From positions 1 through 41,074 of the IMG/VR virus record IMGVR_UViG_3300025647_000086: a stretch of DNA of 41,074 nt. The stretch is one strand, 5' to 3'. Within the stretch, counting starts at the first letter, position 1, and each line of letters starts with the position of its first letter. The notes beneath the pieces were generated by a model. It ran no database searches. It had not been told where the DNA came from and worked only from the letters and a program-made list of their open reading frames with translations. The translations under genes were made by a program, and so were the position numbers. Below, piece by piece: positions 23,768 to 30,838 of the stretch. The DNA comes from a virus.

Positions 23768-24044
23768 GATGGATGCACCAGAAGCGGGGCAGGAATATCT
23801 CTTGGTTGGGGGATCCAAAGATAAATGCATTGCCAACGGCAACAGCTGGTCTGAGAGTAAGGTGAAGAAACGTTACCTCGTTCTCGTATCAGATCTCGTT
23901 GCTCGTAGGGTCTACGTTGAGGCCTCGTCGGAGAAGGAAGCTCTGGAGGCTGCCAACTACGGAGAGTGGGAGATCCCTGCAGATGTAGAAAGCGAAGAGG
24001 TGGTAGATCGTCAGGCAGAAGAGGTTCTCGATGTGGAAGAATAA
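23760..24044 (+). CDS. Unknown acidic protein in GC-richer island
   Basis: A 94-residue protein starting 8 bases before the end of the previous frame. The middle reads Tyr-Leu-Val-Leu-Val-Ser-Asp, Arg-Val-Tyr-Val-Glu-Ala-Ser-Ser-Glu-Lys-Glu-Ala-Leu-Glu-Ala-Ala, a strand-turn-strand-helix reminiscent of DpnD/PcfM-like small proteins. The tail is very acidic (Glu-Glu-Val repeats). Part of the strand region is encoded by CTCGTTCTCGTA repeat words. Function unknown. Confidence 0.55.
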   Translation: MTKMDAPEAGQEYLLVGGSKDKCIANGNSWSESKVKKRYLVLVSDLVARRVYVEASSEKEALEAANYGEWEIPADVESEEVVDRQAEEVLDVEE

Positions 24045-24077
24045 TGTAATCAAACAACAGGAGCGGGAAGCTGATGA

Positions 24078-24203
24078 ATGTGGTTTCTAATTCTCGTTCT
24101 GTTAATGATCAGCGTCTCGTTGACAACCGATGCCGATTGGGTAACCTTCGGCGTCGGACTGCTGGCTCTGGCGATGGCAGATGGATTAGTGAACTTATTT
24201 TAA
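24078..24203 (+). CDS. Small two-helix membrane protein
   Basis: A 41-residue hydrophobic protein: a membrane helix at residues 2-15, a short Thr-Asp-Ala-Asp-Trp loop, then a second helix (Val-Gly-Leu-Leu-Ala-Leu-Ala-Met-Ala). GGGAAG lies 8-10 bases upstream of ATG. A longer overlapping frame in another phase is unconvincing. Role unknown. Confidence 0.5.
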   Translation: MWFLILVLLMISVSLTTDADWVTFGVGLLALAMADGLVNLF

Positions 24204-24221
24204 ATACAACTAAAAAGTTAG

Positions 24222-24277
24222 TTGACAAGTTCTCTTATTATGATAAGACAGGAGAAAATAAAACTTTAACAAAGGAG
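24222..24277 (+). promoter_or_regulatory. Promoter-like element plus shared leader box B
   Basis: A perfect TTGACA (24222-24227) has only a weak -10 (TAAGAC, 16-base spacer); TATGAT at 24239 is too close for standard spacing. A small palindrome CTTAT-TATG-ATAAG overlaps it. Box AACTTTAACAAAGGAG (24262-24277) is identical to the one at 23479 and supplies the ribosome-binding site of the gene at 24283. Confidence 0.5.
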
Positions 24278-24282
24278 TTACA

Positions 24283-24690
24283 ATGGGGTTAGATATGTAC
24301 ATGTACAGCACTGACAAACGTATAGAAAGTTTGGAAGTGGAAAACAGAGAAAAGAAAGAGGGAGAAGAAGAGCAAGAAAGGGAGTTAGGGTATTGGCGAA
24401 AGCACAATCGTTTGCATGGTTGGTTTGAGGAGAAGTGGTGTAATCGTCATAGTGATGTTGACACCGATTTCAACTGTGTTCGGTATTACCTTTCTCGTGA
24501 TGAGTTGCTGAATTTGGAAAAAGATATTAAGGAAGAAAAGTTGCCCGCCACGCAAGGTTTCTTCTTTGGCAATGATAGTTACTCGTATGATGAACATGAG
24601 GAGCAGAAAAAATATGACTTGGACATCATTGATAAAGCAAAAAAAGAACTTGAAGCTGGTCGCTTTGTGTACTATTCAAGTTGGTGGTAA
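24283..24690 (+). CDS. MGLDMY-type conserved phage protein
   Basis: A 135-residue protein starting Met-Gly-Leu-Asp-Met-Tyr-Met-Tyr, a start shared by a large phage family. It also has Tyr-Trp-Arg-Lys-His-Asn-Arg-Leu-His-Gly-Trp-Phe and a C-terminal Gly-Phe-Phe-Phe-Gly ... Leu-Glu-Ala-Gly-Arg-Phe-Val-Tyr-Tyr-Ser-Ser-Trp-Trp. Members are occasionally mislabelled as kinases; the real function is not known. The Lys/Glu-rich insert near 25-40 is family-variable. Confidence 0.75.
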   Translation: MGLDMYMYSTDKRIESLEVENREKKEGEEEQERELGYWRKHNRLHGWFEEKWCNRHSDVDTDFNCVRYYLSRDELLNLEKDIKEEKLPATQGFFFGNDSYSYDEHEEQKKYDLDIIDKAKKELEAGRFVYYSSWW

Positions 24691-24700
24691 TTAAGTTTCT

Positions 24701-24727
24701 CGGTGGCGAGTAGCACTCTCGCCACCG
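24701..24727 (+). terminator. GC-rich hairpin, likely terminator
   Basis: A perfect 10-bp stem (CGGTGGCGAG / CTCGCCACCG) with a 7-base loop lies just after the stop codon at 24690. A mixed T-rich stretch follows (TTCCTCGTTTGTTTG). It is either a terminator for the MGLDMY-type gene or the first stem of the structured region that follows. Confidence 0.6.
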
Positions 24728-24744
24728 TTCCTCGTTTGTTTGAT

Positions 24745-24914
24745 GTGTGCTAGTTTTGTTTATCCTCGCTAGCACGCACCAACCAAGCTCGTACGGAAAA
24801 AGATAACATCGCTTCGGTTGGAAGCACGGTACGGTCAGCACCAAGGGGAGTTTCCCAAAGCTGACCACAATATGAGTGGTCTTTTGTCAGAGTAGCTCCT
24901 GTTTTAGACCACTC
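24745..24914 (+). ncRNA. Candidate structured RNA with competing stems
   Basis: The 24691-25217 gap has no supportable gene. Within it: stem GTGTGCTAG/CTAGCACGC (24745-24777), GCTTC/GAAGC (24811-24825), GGTCAGC/GCTGACC (24833-24866) with inner GGGA/TCCC, and GAGTGGTCT/AGACCACTC (24874-24914). GACCAC (24863-24868) can instead pair with GTGGTC (24876-24881), so segments 1:2, 2:3 and 3:4 compete as in attenuators. No U-run follows segment 4. Strand and function are uncertain. The rest, 24915-25140, is AT-rich with two CTCGTT-containing patches. Confidence 0.4.
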
Positions 24915-25143
24915 GCCCTAATCTCGTTCTTTCTCGTTATCAAACATTTCTTAAAATCTTGAGGGTACTAGGATACCTCGCAACCTCGTTTCGTCAATTC
25001 TCGGGCATCTGTGGAAGACTTTTTTAAGCAGGCAGCACCCAAAATGGCAGGATTGCAGAAAATCTAAAAAATAAAAATGTAAAAATTTTATCCACAAACC
25101 AAGTAAAAAATAATTAAAATTTATTTTTTATAACTATTGTAAT

Positions 25144-25195
25144 TTGTAAAAAAATACTTATCTTATCTAAGATAAGATAAAATAATTTATCTTAT
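25144..25195 (+). promoter_or_regulatory. Promoter with palindromic operator
   Basis: A 23-base perfect palindrome (11-bp arms, TTATCTTATCT and its complement around a central A) at 25158-25180, with a third TTATCTTAT at 25187-25195. It covers the -10 TAAGAT (25168-25173), which pairs with -35 TTGTAA (25144-25149) over an 18-base spacer. A repressor bound here would block the gene at 25218. A relative of the shared leader box (AACTTAACAAAGAGG, 25198-25212) follows. Confidence 0.65.
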
Positions 25196-25217
25196 TTAAC
25201 TTAACAAAGAGGAAACA

Positions 25218-25604
25218 ATGACAACAGTAAAACAAAAAAATCTGCCAACATTAAGTCAAGCAGATAAACGTGTGCTTAATTCATACGTTGCTCAATCTTA
25301 CTTATACAAAAAGTATAGTAAGTTAAGAACTGATACTAAAGAAATTGTGTCAGGAATTTTTGATAGAGCAAAAATCAATATCATAATTCTTGATAACAAA
25401 TCTTTTGTTCAAAAAATAAATCGTAATCAAAGGCGATTCGATTCCACTTCTTTTATTGAGTATGTAAATAAAAGTGGCGACAGTGAATTAATCGACATGG
25501 TTAATAAATTCTATAAGTCAGTGGACACAGTAGAGTTTAAACCATTTAATGCTGATTATGATGTTGCAATGAAAAAAGATTTAGGGGGTTTTGATGTCAA
25601 ATAA
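25218..25604 (+). CDS. Unknown protein, first of operator-controlled cassette
   Basis: A 128-residue basic, mostly helical protein with a Lys/Asn/Arg-rich middle (Lys-Ile-Asn-Arg-Asn-Gln-Arg-Arg) and no recognised motif. It is the first gene under the palindromic operator, and AAAGAGG precedes the ATG. An auto-regulator role is possible since it is basic and follows the operator, but no DNA-binding fold is visible. Confidence 0.55.
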   Translation: MTTVKQKNLPTLSQADKRVLNSYVAQSYLYKKYSKLRTDTKEIVSGIFDRAKINIIILDNKSFVQKINRNQRRFDSTSFIEYVNKSGDSELIDMVNKFYKSVDTVEFKPFNADYDVAMKKDLGGFDVK

Positions 25605-25884
25605 AAACTTACCTTCTTTATTCAGTGCTATGTTAAGTGAAAAAGTTGATAGTAAAAATATCGACTTAGATAGAGTACATAGTTTAATGCAGAATGAAAA
25701 ATTCAAATCATTAAATTATGAAATACTTTATAAATTCCTTGAGAGTGCTGTTGAGGAATTTATACTCACCAACAATGGCAACCCACTTGCTGATGACTTT
25801 AGAAATAGAGTTGTTAATAAAATGGGTGATGTGTTGAACTTGTTACTAACTGGCAAAGTTGCTGATGAGCAAGATAAACATTAA
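25594..25884 (+). CDS. Unknown protein, second of cassette
   Basis: A 96-residue helical acidic protein from ATG 25594, overlapping the end of the previous gene by 11 bases, with TTAGGGGG upstream. It shares an Asn-Leu-Pro-(Thr/Ser)-Leu segment near its start with the first protein of the cassette, hinting at a common short interaction motif. No known family. Confidence 0.55.
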   Translation: MSNKNLPSLFSAMLSEKVDSKNIDLDRVHSLMQNEKFKSLNYEILYKFLESAVEEFILTNNGNPLADDFRNRVVNKMGDVLNLLLTGKVADEQDKH

Positions 25885-26122
25885 ATACACTGATGATATA
25901 CCCCCAATTGTTTCGGGGGTATATCTACTCATTAACTCTAAGTATAATAGAGTGGACTATGTTGGGTGCTCTCGGAATGTGTACCAATGTGTTATGGGTA
26001 GTTATCACTTAAACCCAAAGATACATAAGCTAAGAGTATTACAATGCTCATGGAATAACTTGCGGTACTATCAGAAAAGAATAGCCAATATGTTTAGACC
26101 TAGATTAAACTCTATTAGATAA
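25865..26122 (+). CDS. GIY-YIG-like mini-nuclease
   Basis: An 85-residue protein from ATG 25865 (20-base overlap with the previous gene). It has Ser-Gly-Val-Tyr-Leu-Leu-Ile-Asn (GIY strand), Val-Asp-Tyr-Val-Gly-Cys-Ser-Arg-Asn-Val (YIG strand plus Arg) and a His-rich helix, but the rest of the fold is short and the catalytic Glu is not obvious. It may be a trimmed, possibly inactive, GIY-YIG protein. With the VRR-NUC gene it makes two nuclease-like genes between the terminase subunits. Confidence 0.65.
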   Translation: MSKINIKYTDDIPPIVSGVYLLINSKYNRVDYVGCSRNVYQCVMGSYHLNPKIHKLRVLQCSWNNLRYYQKRIANMFRPRLNSIR

Positions 26123-26143
26123 ATCTATACCGATAGAGGTACC

Positions 26144-26172
26144 ATCGCCGATCTGGAATTAGGATCGGCGAT
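26144..26172. terminator. Strong hairpin after the cassette
   Basis: A perfect 10-bp stem ATCGCCGATC/GATCGGCGAT with a 9-base loop, soon after the GIY-YIG stop. It is followed by a C-run (CCCCACCCCCC) and TTTT. Likely a terminator, separating the cassette from the large terminase. Confidence 0.6.
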
Positions 26173-26223
26173 CGGCTATCCCCACCCCCCTTTTGCTTGA
26201 TTTATGGTACCAGCGACGAAGAC

Positions 26224-26251
26224 TTTACAGTCGATTACATACATGTATAGT
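26224..26251 (+). promoter_or_regulatory. Putative promoter for large terminase
   Basis: TTTACA (26224-26229), a 16-base spacer and TATAGT (26246-26251). The predicted start near 26258 leaves about seven bases before ATG 26265, again a very short leader with no Shine-Dalgarno. Confidence 0.5.
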
Positions 26252-26264
26252 ATGCAAAATAGAT

Positions 26265-27734
26265 ATGTCGCACGAATTACTTACAACTGAACAGTTGCGC
26301 GATAGAGTAGAAAAAGTATACATCGAACACATTAAACTGTGCCAAGATAATTTTTTGTATTTTGTTCAAACTGTTTGGCCAGATTTTATTTGTAGAAAAG
26401 AAAAGGACCCAAAGAAATGGGGCCACCATCAACATATTGCCGACGAACTTACTAAAATTTCAAAAGGTTTGAATAAGAGGCTCATTGTGAATATGCCACC
26501 ACGTCATACAAAATCAGAGTTTGCATCTTATCTATTCCCAGCTTGGTTTATAGGGAAGTTTCCTAAGAAAAAAATTATGCAGGTATCTCACAACGCAGAA
26601 CTTGCAGGAAGGTTCGGAAGTAAGGTTCGTAACTTAATTGATAGTCCAGAGTATAAACAGATCTTCGGAGATGTTAAACTACGAGAAGATAGTAAGGCAA
26701 AAGGCCGATGGGAGACCAATCATGGTGGGGAATATTTTGCAGCGGGTGTAGGCGGTTCTATCACAGGACGAGGGGCGGACTTACTTATTATCGACGATCC
26801 ACATACCGAACAAGACTCATTATCGGATAATGCTATGGAGAGAGCATATGACTGGTACAATTCAGGACCCAGACAACGTTTGCAACCAGGAGGAACCATT
26901 GTCGTTGTTATGACCCGTTGGGCTCAAGACGATATTACAGGAAGACTCATCCAAGCACAAAGTGAACCTAAAGCGGATAAATGGAAGTTAATAGAATTTC
27001 CTGCCATCTTGAAATCAGGAAACCCTGTTTGGCCAGAGTATTGGTCACTCGAAGAACTAGAAGGTGTTAAGGCATCTATCTCACCTAAAAACTGGAATGC
27101 ACAGTACATGCAGGACCCAGTGGCCGAGGAAGGTGCAATCTTAAAACGTGAATGGTGGCAGCCTTGGAAAGGACAGGTTCCAGATTTAAAACATATTATC
27201 CAAAGTTATGATACAGCATTTTCTAAAAAAGAAACTGCAGACTATTCTGCGATTACGACATGGGGGATATTTGAACCTAGTCCAGGGGAGAATGCTTTAA
27301 TTTTATTAGACGCAGAAAAAGGTCGTTGGGATTTTCCAGAACTAAAAGCAGTCGCTATGGAAGCATATAAGTATTGGGAACCAGAGTCCATTATTGTAGA
27401 GGCAAAGGCCACTGGCCAACCGCTCATTCAAGAGATGCGTAGAGCAGGTATTCCTGTAATGGATTTCGTACCTACCCGTGGTAAAGATAAACATTCTAGA
27501 GTAAATGCTTGTGCTCCTGTATTTGAGTCAGGTAATGTTTACTATCCTCATGGAGAGCATTTTGCAGAGGAAGTTATTGAAGAATGCGCAGCATTTCCTT
27601 ATGGTCAGTATGATGATTTTGTAGATAGTACAACACAAGCTGTGTTAAGATATCGTCAAGGTAATTTCGTATCCACATATATGGATGAACCAGAACCAAT
27701 GAAGATAGAAGGAGAATATAAATATTATGTCTGA
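26265..27734 (+). CDS. terL: Terminase large subunit
   Basis: A 489-residue packaging ATPase/nuclease of the Terminase_6 type. ATPase: Walker A-like Met-Pro-Pro-Arg-His-Thr-Lys-Ser (77-84), in which Arg-His-Thr replaces the usual glycines as in many relatives; Walker B Leu-Leu-Ile-Ile-Asp-Asp-Pro-His (173-180); and Val-Val-Met-Thr-Arg-Trp coupling motif (about 214-219). RNase H-like nuclease: Asp316 in Ser-Tyr-Asp-Thr-Ala, Glu379 in Ile-Val-Glu-Ala, and the Asp450/451/454 cluster. I chose ATG 26265; a longer frame from TTG 26193 would run through the promoter-like element. It overlaps the next gene by 8 bases. Confidence 0.95.
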   Translation: MSHELLTTEQLRDRVEKVYIEHIKLCQDNFLYFVQTVWPDFICRKEKDPKKWGHHQHIADELTKISKGLNKRLIVNMPPRHTKSEFASYLFPAWFIGKFPKKKIMQVSHNAELAGRFGSKVRNLIDSPEYKQIFGDVKLREDSKAKGRWETNHGGEYFAAGVGGSITGRGADLLIIDDPHTEQDSLSDNAMERAYDWYNSGPRQRLQPGGTIVVVMTRWAQDDITGRLIQAQSEPKADKWKLIEFPAILKSGNPVWPEYWSLEELEGVKASISPKNWNAQYMQDPVAEEGAILKREWWQPWKGQVPDLKHIIQSYDTAFSKKETADYSAITTWGIFEPSPGENALILLDAEKGRWDFPELKAVAMEAYKYWEPESIIVEAKATGQPLIQEMRRAGIPVMDFVPTRGKDKHSRVNACAPVFESGNVYYPHGEHFAEEVIEECAAFPYGQYDDFVDSTTQAVLRYRQGNFVSTYMDEPEPMKIEGEYKYYV

Positions 27735-28065
27735 TAAAGATAAAAAGTCGTTAGATAATTTTTCTAAAACAATGGGTAAATACCCTTTTGTAGGAAAAAA
27801 TAAAAAGAAGTCTAAATCGTTAGATAGTTTCAGTAGTACAATGGGGATATACCCTTTTGTAGGAAAAAATAAAAAGAAGGCAGCTAAATCAGAAATGGAA
27901 AAAGATATTGAGATTTATCAAAACGATAGAACCAAAGGTCTTCCACAAGAAGCTTACGAACAAGAAGATCAAAGCATTAGCTATGAAGCACCTAAGATGA
28001 ACATGGGTGGCGAGTGTAGAGGATCCAAAGCTATTCGAGGAAAGAAATTTACTGGAGTATTTTAA
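27727..28065 (+). CDS. Small late protein with 23-residue tandem repeat
   Basis: A 112-residue Lys-rich protein. Residues 7-28 and 30-51 are two near-identical copies of a 23-residue unit with core Tyr-Pro-Phe-Val-Gly-Lys-Asn-Lys-Lys-Lys. The C-terminus has Met-Gly-Gly-Glu-Cys-Arg and ends Gly-Lys-Lys-Phe-Thr-Gly-Val-Phe, closely echoing the end of the protein at 34273-34626. Probably a minor virion protein. It overlaps the large terminase by 8 bases. Confidence 0.65.
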   Translation: MSDKDKKSLDNFSKTMGKYPFVGKNKKKSKSLDSFSSTMGIYPFVGKNKKKAAKSEMEKDIEIYQNDRTKGLPQEAYEQEDQSISYEAPKMNMGGECRGSKAIRGKKFTGVF

Positions 28066-28066
28066 A

Positions 28067-28471
28067 ATGACTGAAGAAAACAAACAAAAACCTAAGAAAC
28101 CACAACCTAAGAAACTACAACCTTGGTACATAGAGCCAAGTGCAAGTGTTTCTCAATTTGGTGACGATGTAATGGAACCAAAACGAACAGATACAAGAAA
28201 AAATATTACTATTGGTAAGGGGGATAAATTTAAAGTTAATATTAGTAAATCCGATTCTGAATATCAAAACATACCTATTCCAAAATCATCAAGAAAAGAC
28301 ATACAAGGAGAGTACAAAACAGAATCAGGTTCTACTTATTTTGCAGGAGCAGGAAAAGATAATACTGGAGGAAAATCATTTAATATAGGAGCTCGTTGGA
28401 CTTTTGGTGGTAAAAAGAAAGGCGGTCTAATTAAAGGTCATCCTAAGTTAGCTAAGAAAGGTTGGAAGTAA
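28067..28471 (+). CDS. Small late protein, Gly-Gly tagged
   Basis: A 134-residue protein from ATG 28067, right after the previous stop. It has a Lys/Pro-rich leader, a central beta-like region (Ile-Thr-Ile-Gly-Lys-Gly-Asp-Lys-Phe-Lys-Val-Asn-Ile) with features of an outer strand meander, and a C-terminus Lys-Lys-Gly-Gly-Leu-Ile-Lys-Gly-His-Pro-Lys-Leu-Ala-Lys-Lys-Gly-Trp-Lys. I recognise that tail style from marine phages. Likely structural. Confidence 0.6.
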   Translation: MTEENKQKPKKPQPKKLQPWYIEPSASVSQFGDDVMEPKRTDTRKNITIGKGDKFKVNISKSDSEYQNIPIPKSSRKDIQGEYKTESGSTYFAGAGKDNTGGKSFNIGARWTFGGKKKGGLIKGHPKLAKKGWK

Positions 28472-28483
28472 GGATATTCTCTA

Positions 28484-30820
28484 ATGGCAGATCTAATCAA
28501 CCCACAAACTTTTATTGAGTCCATCAAGAAAGGTTCCACAGCTCCTGTAGAACAACAAACAACTATTGTTACTCCAGTAGAGGATTCGGATCCGTCGGCG
28601 TTTGGTGGGTTAGCAGCGCTCGGTGCTACCGTGTTAGGAGCAACTGCTCTTGGAAGAAGAATACCTGGTGTACGAAATTATTTTAAAGTTCCTAAGTCCA
28701 CTCCTAAAGTAACTTCGTATACCATTAATAAACCTGTAGAAACAGGAAACCTACCAACGGCCACTGGACAAGCTTCAGAGTTAGTAACGACAGGGAGAGA
28801 TTTAGTAGTATCTAAATCACGAATGGGAGAAGTACAAGACATTCCGTTTTCTTATGGTGCAGGATACAAAGGAACAAATCCTCTTGTAGGTTCCCCTGCC
28901 TTTGATCGAGTCATGGAAGCTCCTTTTGATAAAGCTCCAGCAAAACAATGGATTAAATGGTTAGAGGATGCAAACCGAGGAGACCTACGAGTTACATCAG
29001 GACCCTTAGCAGGAGTTTCACGACAAGTTCACAGAGAAGAACTGGCAGACATTAATTTATATTTAAAAGGACCCGATGGTCAGCCTTCAGGTTTTTTGAA
29101 ATACGCTGTAGATAACAATATAGAAGTAGATCGAGATATGTTATTAACTATGATTAAAAATAATCCGATTAATAAAATTAAAAAAGTAGTATTAGATACT
29201 CCAGGGGATCCCGAATCTGATTTTATGAAATTAAAAACAGACTTTAATAAGATTATTCAAAAGATACCCGATGAGAAGAAAAGAAGAGCTGCAGAAGTTA
29301 CTTACAAATTAGAAGTAGATTCCGCTTTTGATAATAATTTTGGAGAATATCAGTATGGTGCAAAACCTTTTATTACTAATAGTATTAACAAGTTACAGCA
29401 AAGCGTTATTGATATGTCCAGAAAAATTCCAGAAGTATCCAGTGAAGCAAGAGAATTTTTAAAAAATTTTAATGATAAAGTAGGAACTTATAATTTAAGA
29501 GCATCTCGATTAGAACCAGATAAAATATTTAAATCAGGAAATGTTTCTTGGGAACCTCAACAAGGAGTTCCCACTCCCAATTATTTTCCTCAATATAAAG
29601 GATTTAATAACGGTTCCTATAATCTTCTTGGAGGAGAAAATTTTACAGAAAATGTTTATGTATTAGATGCTAGAATTCCAAATAGTGCATTAGATGCTTT
29701 TAGATATGTAGAAGGAAGTCCACATTATTTTACTAACAAAGAATTAATGTTTGCAAGATTTGATGATTTACCTAATCCTAAATTAGGAGGTAATGTTAGA
29801 CATATGCGAGTATCTGAAATTCAATCGGATTTACATTCAACAGCTAAATCTTCTGACGAAGGATATAGAAGAAAGTTTTTTGAAAACAGAATAAATACTT
29901 TTAATGCGGATGCTCAAATTCAAGACTTAAAATTAAAACGTAACAAAATTTTAGATCAACTTACTCCCTATACAGAAATTGGAAGAGGGGCACTAACACG
30001 AACTCAAGAACAAGCTAAAAGTAAGCTGATGTATCAACTACAACAATTGGATCGAAGTGCCCTTAATCAATTATCCAGACAAGGAAGTATAAATAGTACA
30101 ACATATGGTCCATTGGGAAGTAACTATAATGATTATGTTATTAAAGATTTATTAAGAACGATGGCAGAAAAAAATATTAATGCCATCTCTGTGGTTCCTG
30201 CATCTATGAATCAAAATATTAAAGGTTTGTACAGTTCTAGAAAAATTGGAAATGAAATTAATTATGGAACCATGAATGGTACAAGATTAACTAAGGTAGA
30301 TGCTAAAGCAGCTAAACTTGGGAAAGGTGAAGAGGGATCTATTATAAAATCTTCTAGACTTTCTGATTTAAATGAATCTTTAAAAAGAGTTGCAAGACAG
30401 TATGGAGCAGAATTTAAACAAATGCCTATGCCTAAATCAAATCCAAATAAAAGATTTAAATTAATTGAAAACATAGAAGTAGATGAGGACTCTCCTGAAC
30501 TAACCAGTGCTGCAATTAAATTAGGTAGAAAACATTACAACAAAAAAGTTGGCGATAGATATATTTATGAAAATCATATTTCGGCTGCAGATGATTTAGA
30601 AACAATTAATCAAATTAAAGCTCAAGTAGAACGTAGTGGATCTAGTAGAGGTAAACTAGAAGTAGTTGAACTTAGCCCTGATAGTCCTAAAAATTATGAA
30701 CTAGTTCCAACTTTAGTTGCGTCTAATGACGTACTAAAGAAGTTTTTATTGCCTTTTAAAGCTTATATGTATGAGGGTGGTTTTGTAGATAAAACCAACA
30801 TATTCAAACCAATATTGTAG
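28484..30820 (+). CDS. Large virion-associated polyvalent-type protein
   Basis: A 778-residue protein located between terminase and portal. It starts with a Gly/Ala-rich hydrophobic stretch (about 40-60). Near residue 440-450 it reads Val-Arg-His-Met-Arg-Val-Ser-Glu-Ile-Gln-Ser-Asp-Leu-His. The Glu-Ile-Gln-Ser-Asp core is familiar from large polyvalent proteins of phages and mobile elements, where it is followed, as here, by a long Leu/Arg helix and a conserved Ile-Ser-Val-Val-Pro segment. The enzymatic nature of that domain is unknown. The C-terminus has Tyr-Glu-Gly-Gly-Phe-Val. It may be carried in the head and injected. Confidence 0.65.
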   Translation: MADLINPQTFIESIKKGSTAPVEQQTTIVTPVEDSDPSAFGGLAALGATVLGATALGRRIPGVRNYFKVPKSTPKVTSYTINKPVETGNLPTATGQASELVTTGRDLVVSKSRMGEVQDIPFSYGAGYKGTNPLVGSPAFDRVMEAPFDKAPAKQWIKWLEDANRGDLRVTSGPLAGVSRQVHREELADINLYLKGPDGQPSGFLKYAVDNNIEVDRDMLLTMIKNNPINKIKKVVLDTPGDPESDFMKLKTDFNKIIQKIPDEKKRRAAEVTYKLEVDSAFDNNFGEYQYGAKPFITNSINKLQQSVIDMSRKIPEVSSEAREFLKNFNDKVGTYNLRASRLEPDKIFKSGNVSWEPQQGVPTPNYFPQYKGFNNGSYNLLGGENFTENVYVLDARIPNSALDAFRYVEGSPHYFTNKELMFARFDDLPNPKLGGNVRHMRVSEIQSDLHSTAKSSDEGYRRKFFENRINTFNADAQIQDLKLKRNKILDQLTPYTEIGRGALTRTQEQAKSKLMYQLQQLDRSALNQLSRQGSINSTTYGPLGSNYNDYVIKDLLRTMAEKNINAISVVPASMNQNIKGLYSSRKIGNEINYGTMNGTRLTKVDAKAAKLGKGEEGSIIKSSRLSDLNESLKRVARQYGAEFKQMPMPKSNPNKRFKLIENIEVDEDSPELTSAAIKLGRKHYNKKVGDRYIYENHISAADDLETINQIKAQVERSGSSRGKLEVVELSPDSPKNYELVPTLVASNDVLKKFLLPFKAYMYEGGFVDKTNIFKPIL

Positions 30821-30838
30821 ATTTATTAATCATAATAG

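Larger units (their letters stand above)
22335..24990 (+). repeat. Strand-biased CTCGTT word cluster
   Basis: CTCGTT starts at 22335, 22346, 22965, 23090, 23096, 23116, 23277, 23877, 23895, 24093, 24116, 24731, 24923, 24933 and 24985, all on the plus strand. It occurs inside genes and in gaps alike. Elsewhere I found only isolated copies (for example near 19394 and 36675). I noticed no inverse (AACGAG) cluster. Confidence 0.75.

Noticed and set aside
23764-24057. 97-codon minus-strand frame in the GC-richer island
   Set aside because: Long antisense frames are expected in GC-richer sequence; Pro/Arg-rich, no start signal.
24031-24090. 19-codon frame at the end of the acidic island protein
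   Set aside because: Possible by ATG position but too short and without its own ribosome-binding site to support.
24074-24292. 72-codon frame overlapping the island membrane protein
   Set aside because: The alternative frame at 24078 gives a coherent two-helix membrane protein, and this one would overlap the start of the gene at 24283 and its promoter.
24691-25217. tRNA or tmRNA in the structured gap
   Set aside because: I could not draw a cloverleaf with a GGTTCGA-type T arm or a CCA-compatible acceptor stem; only simple hairpins are visible.
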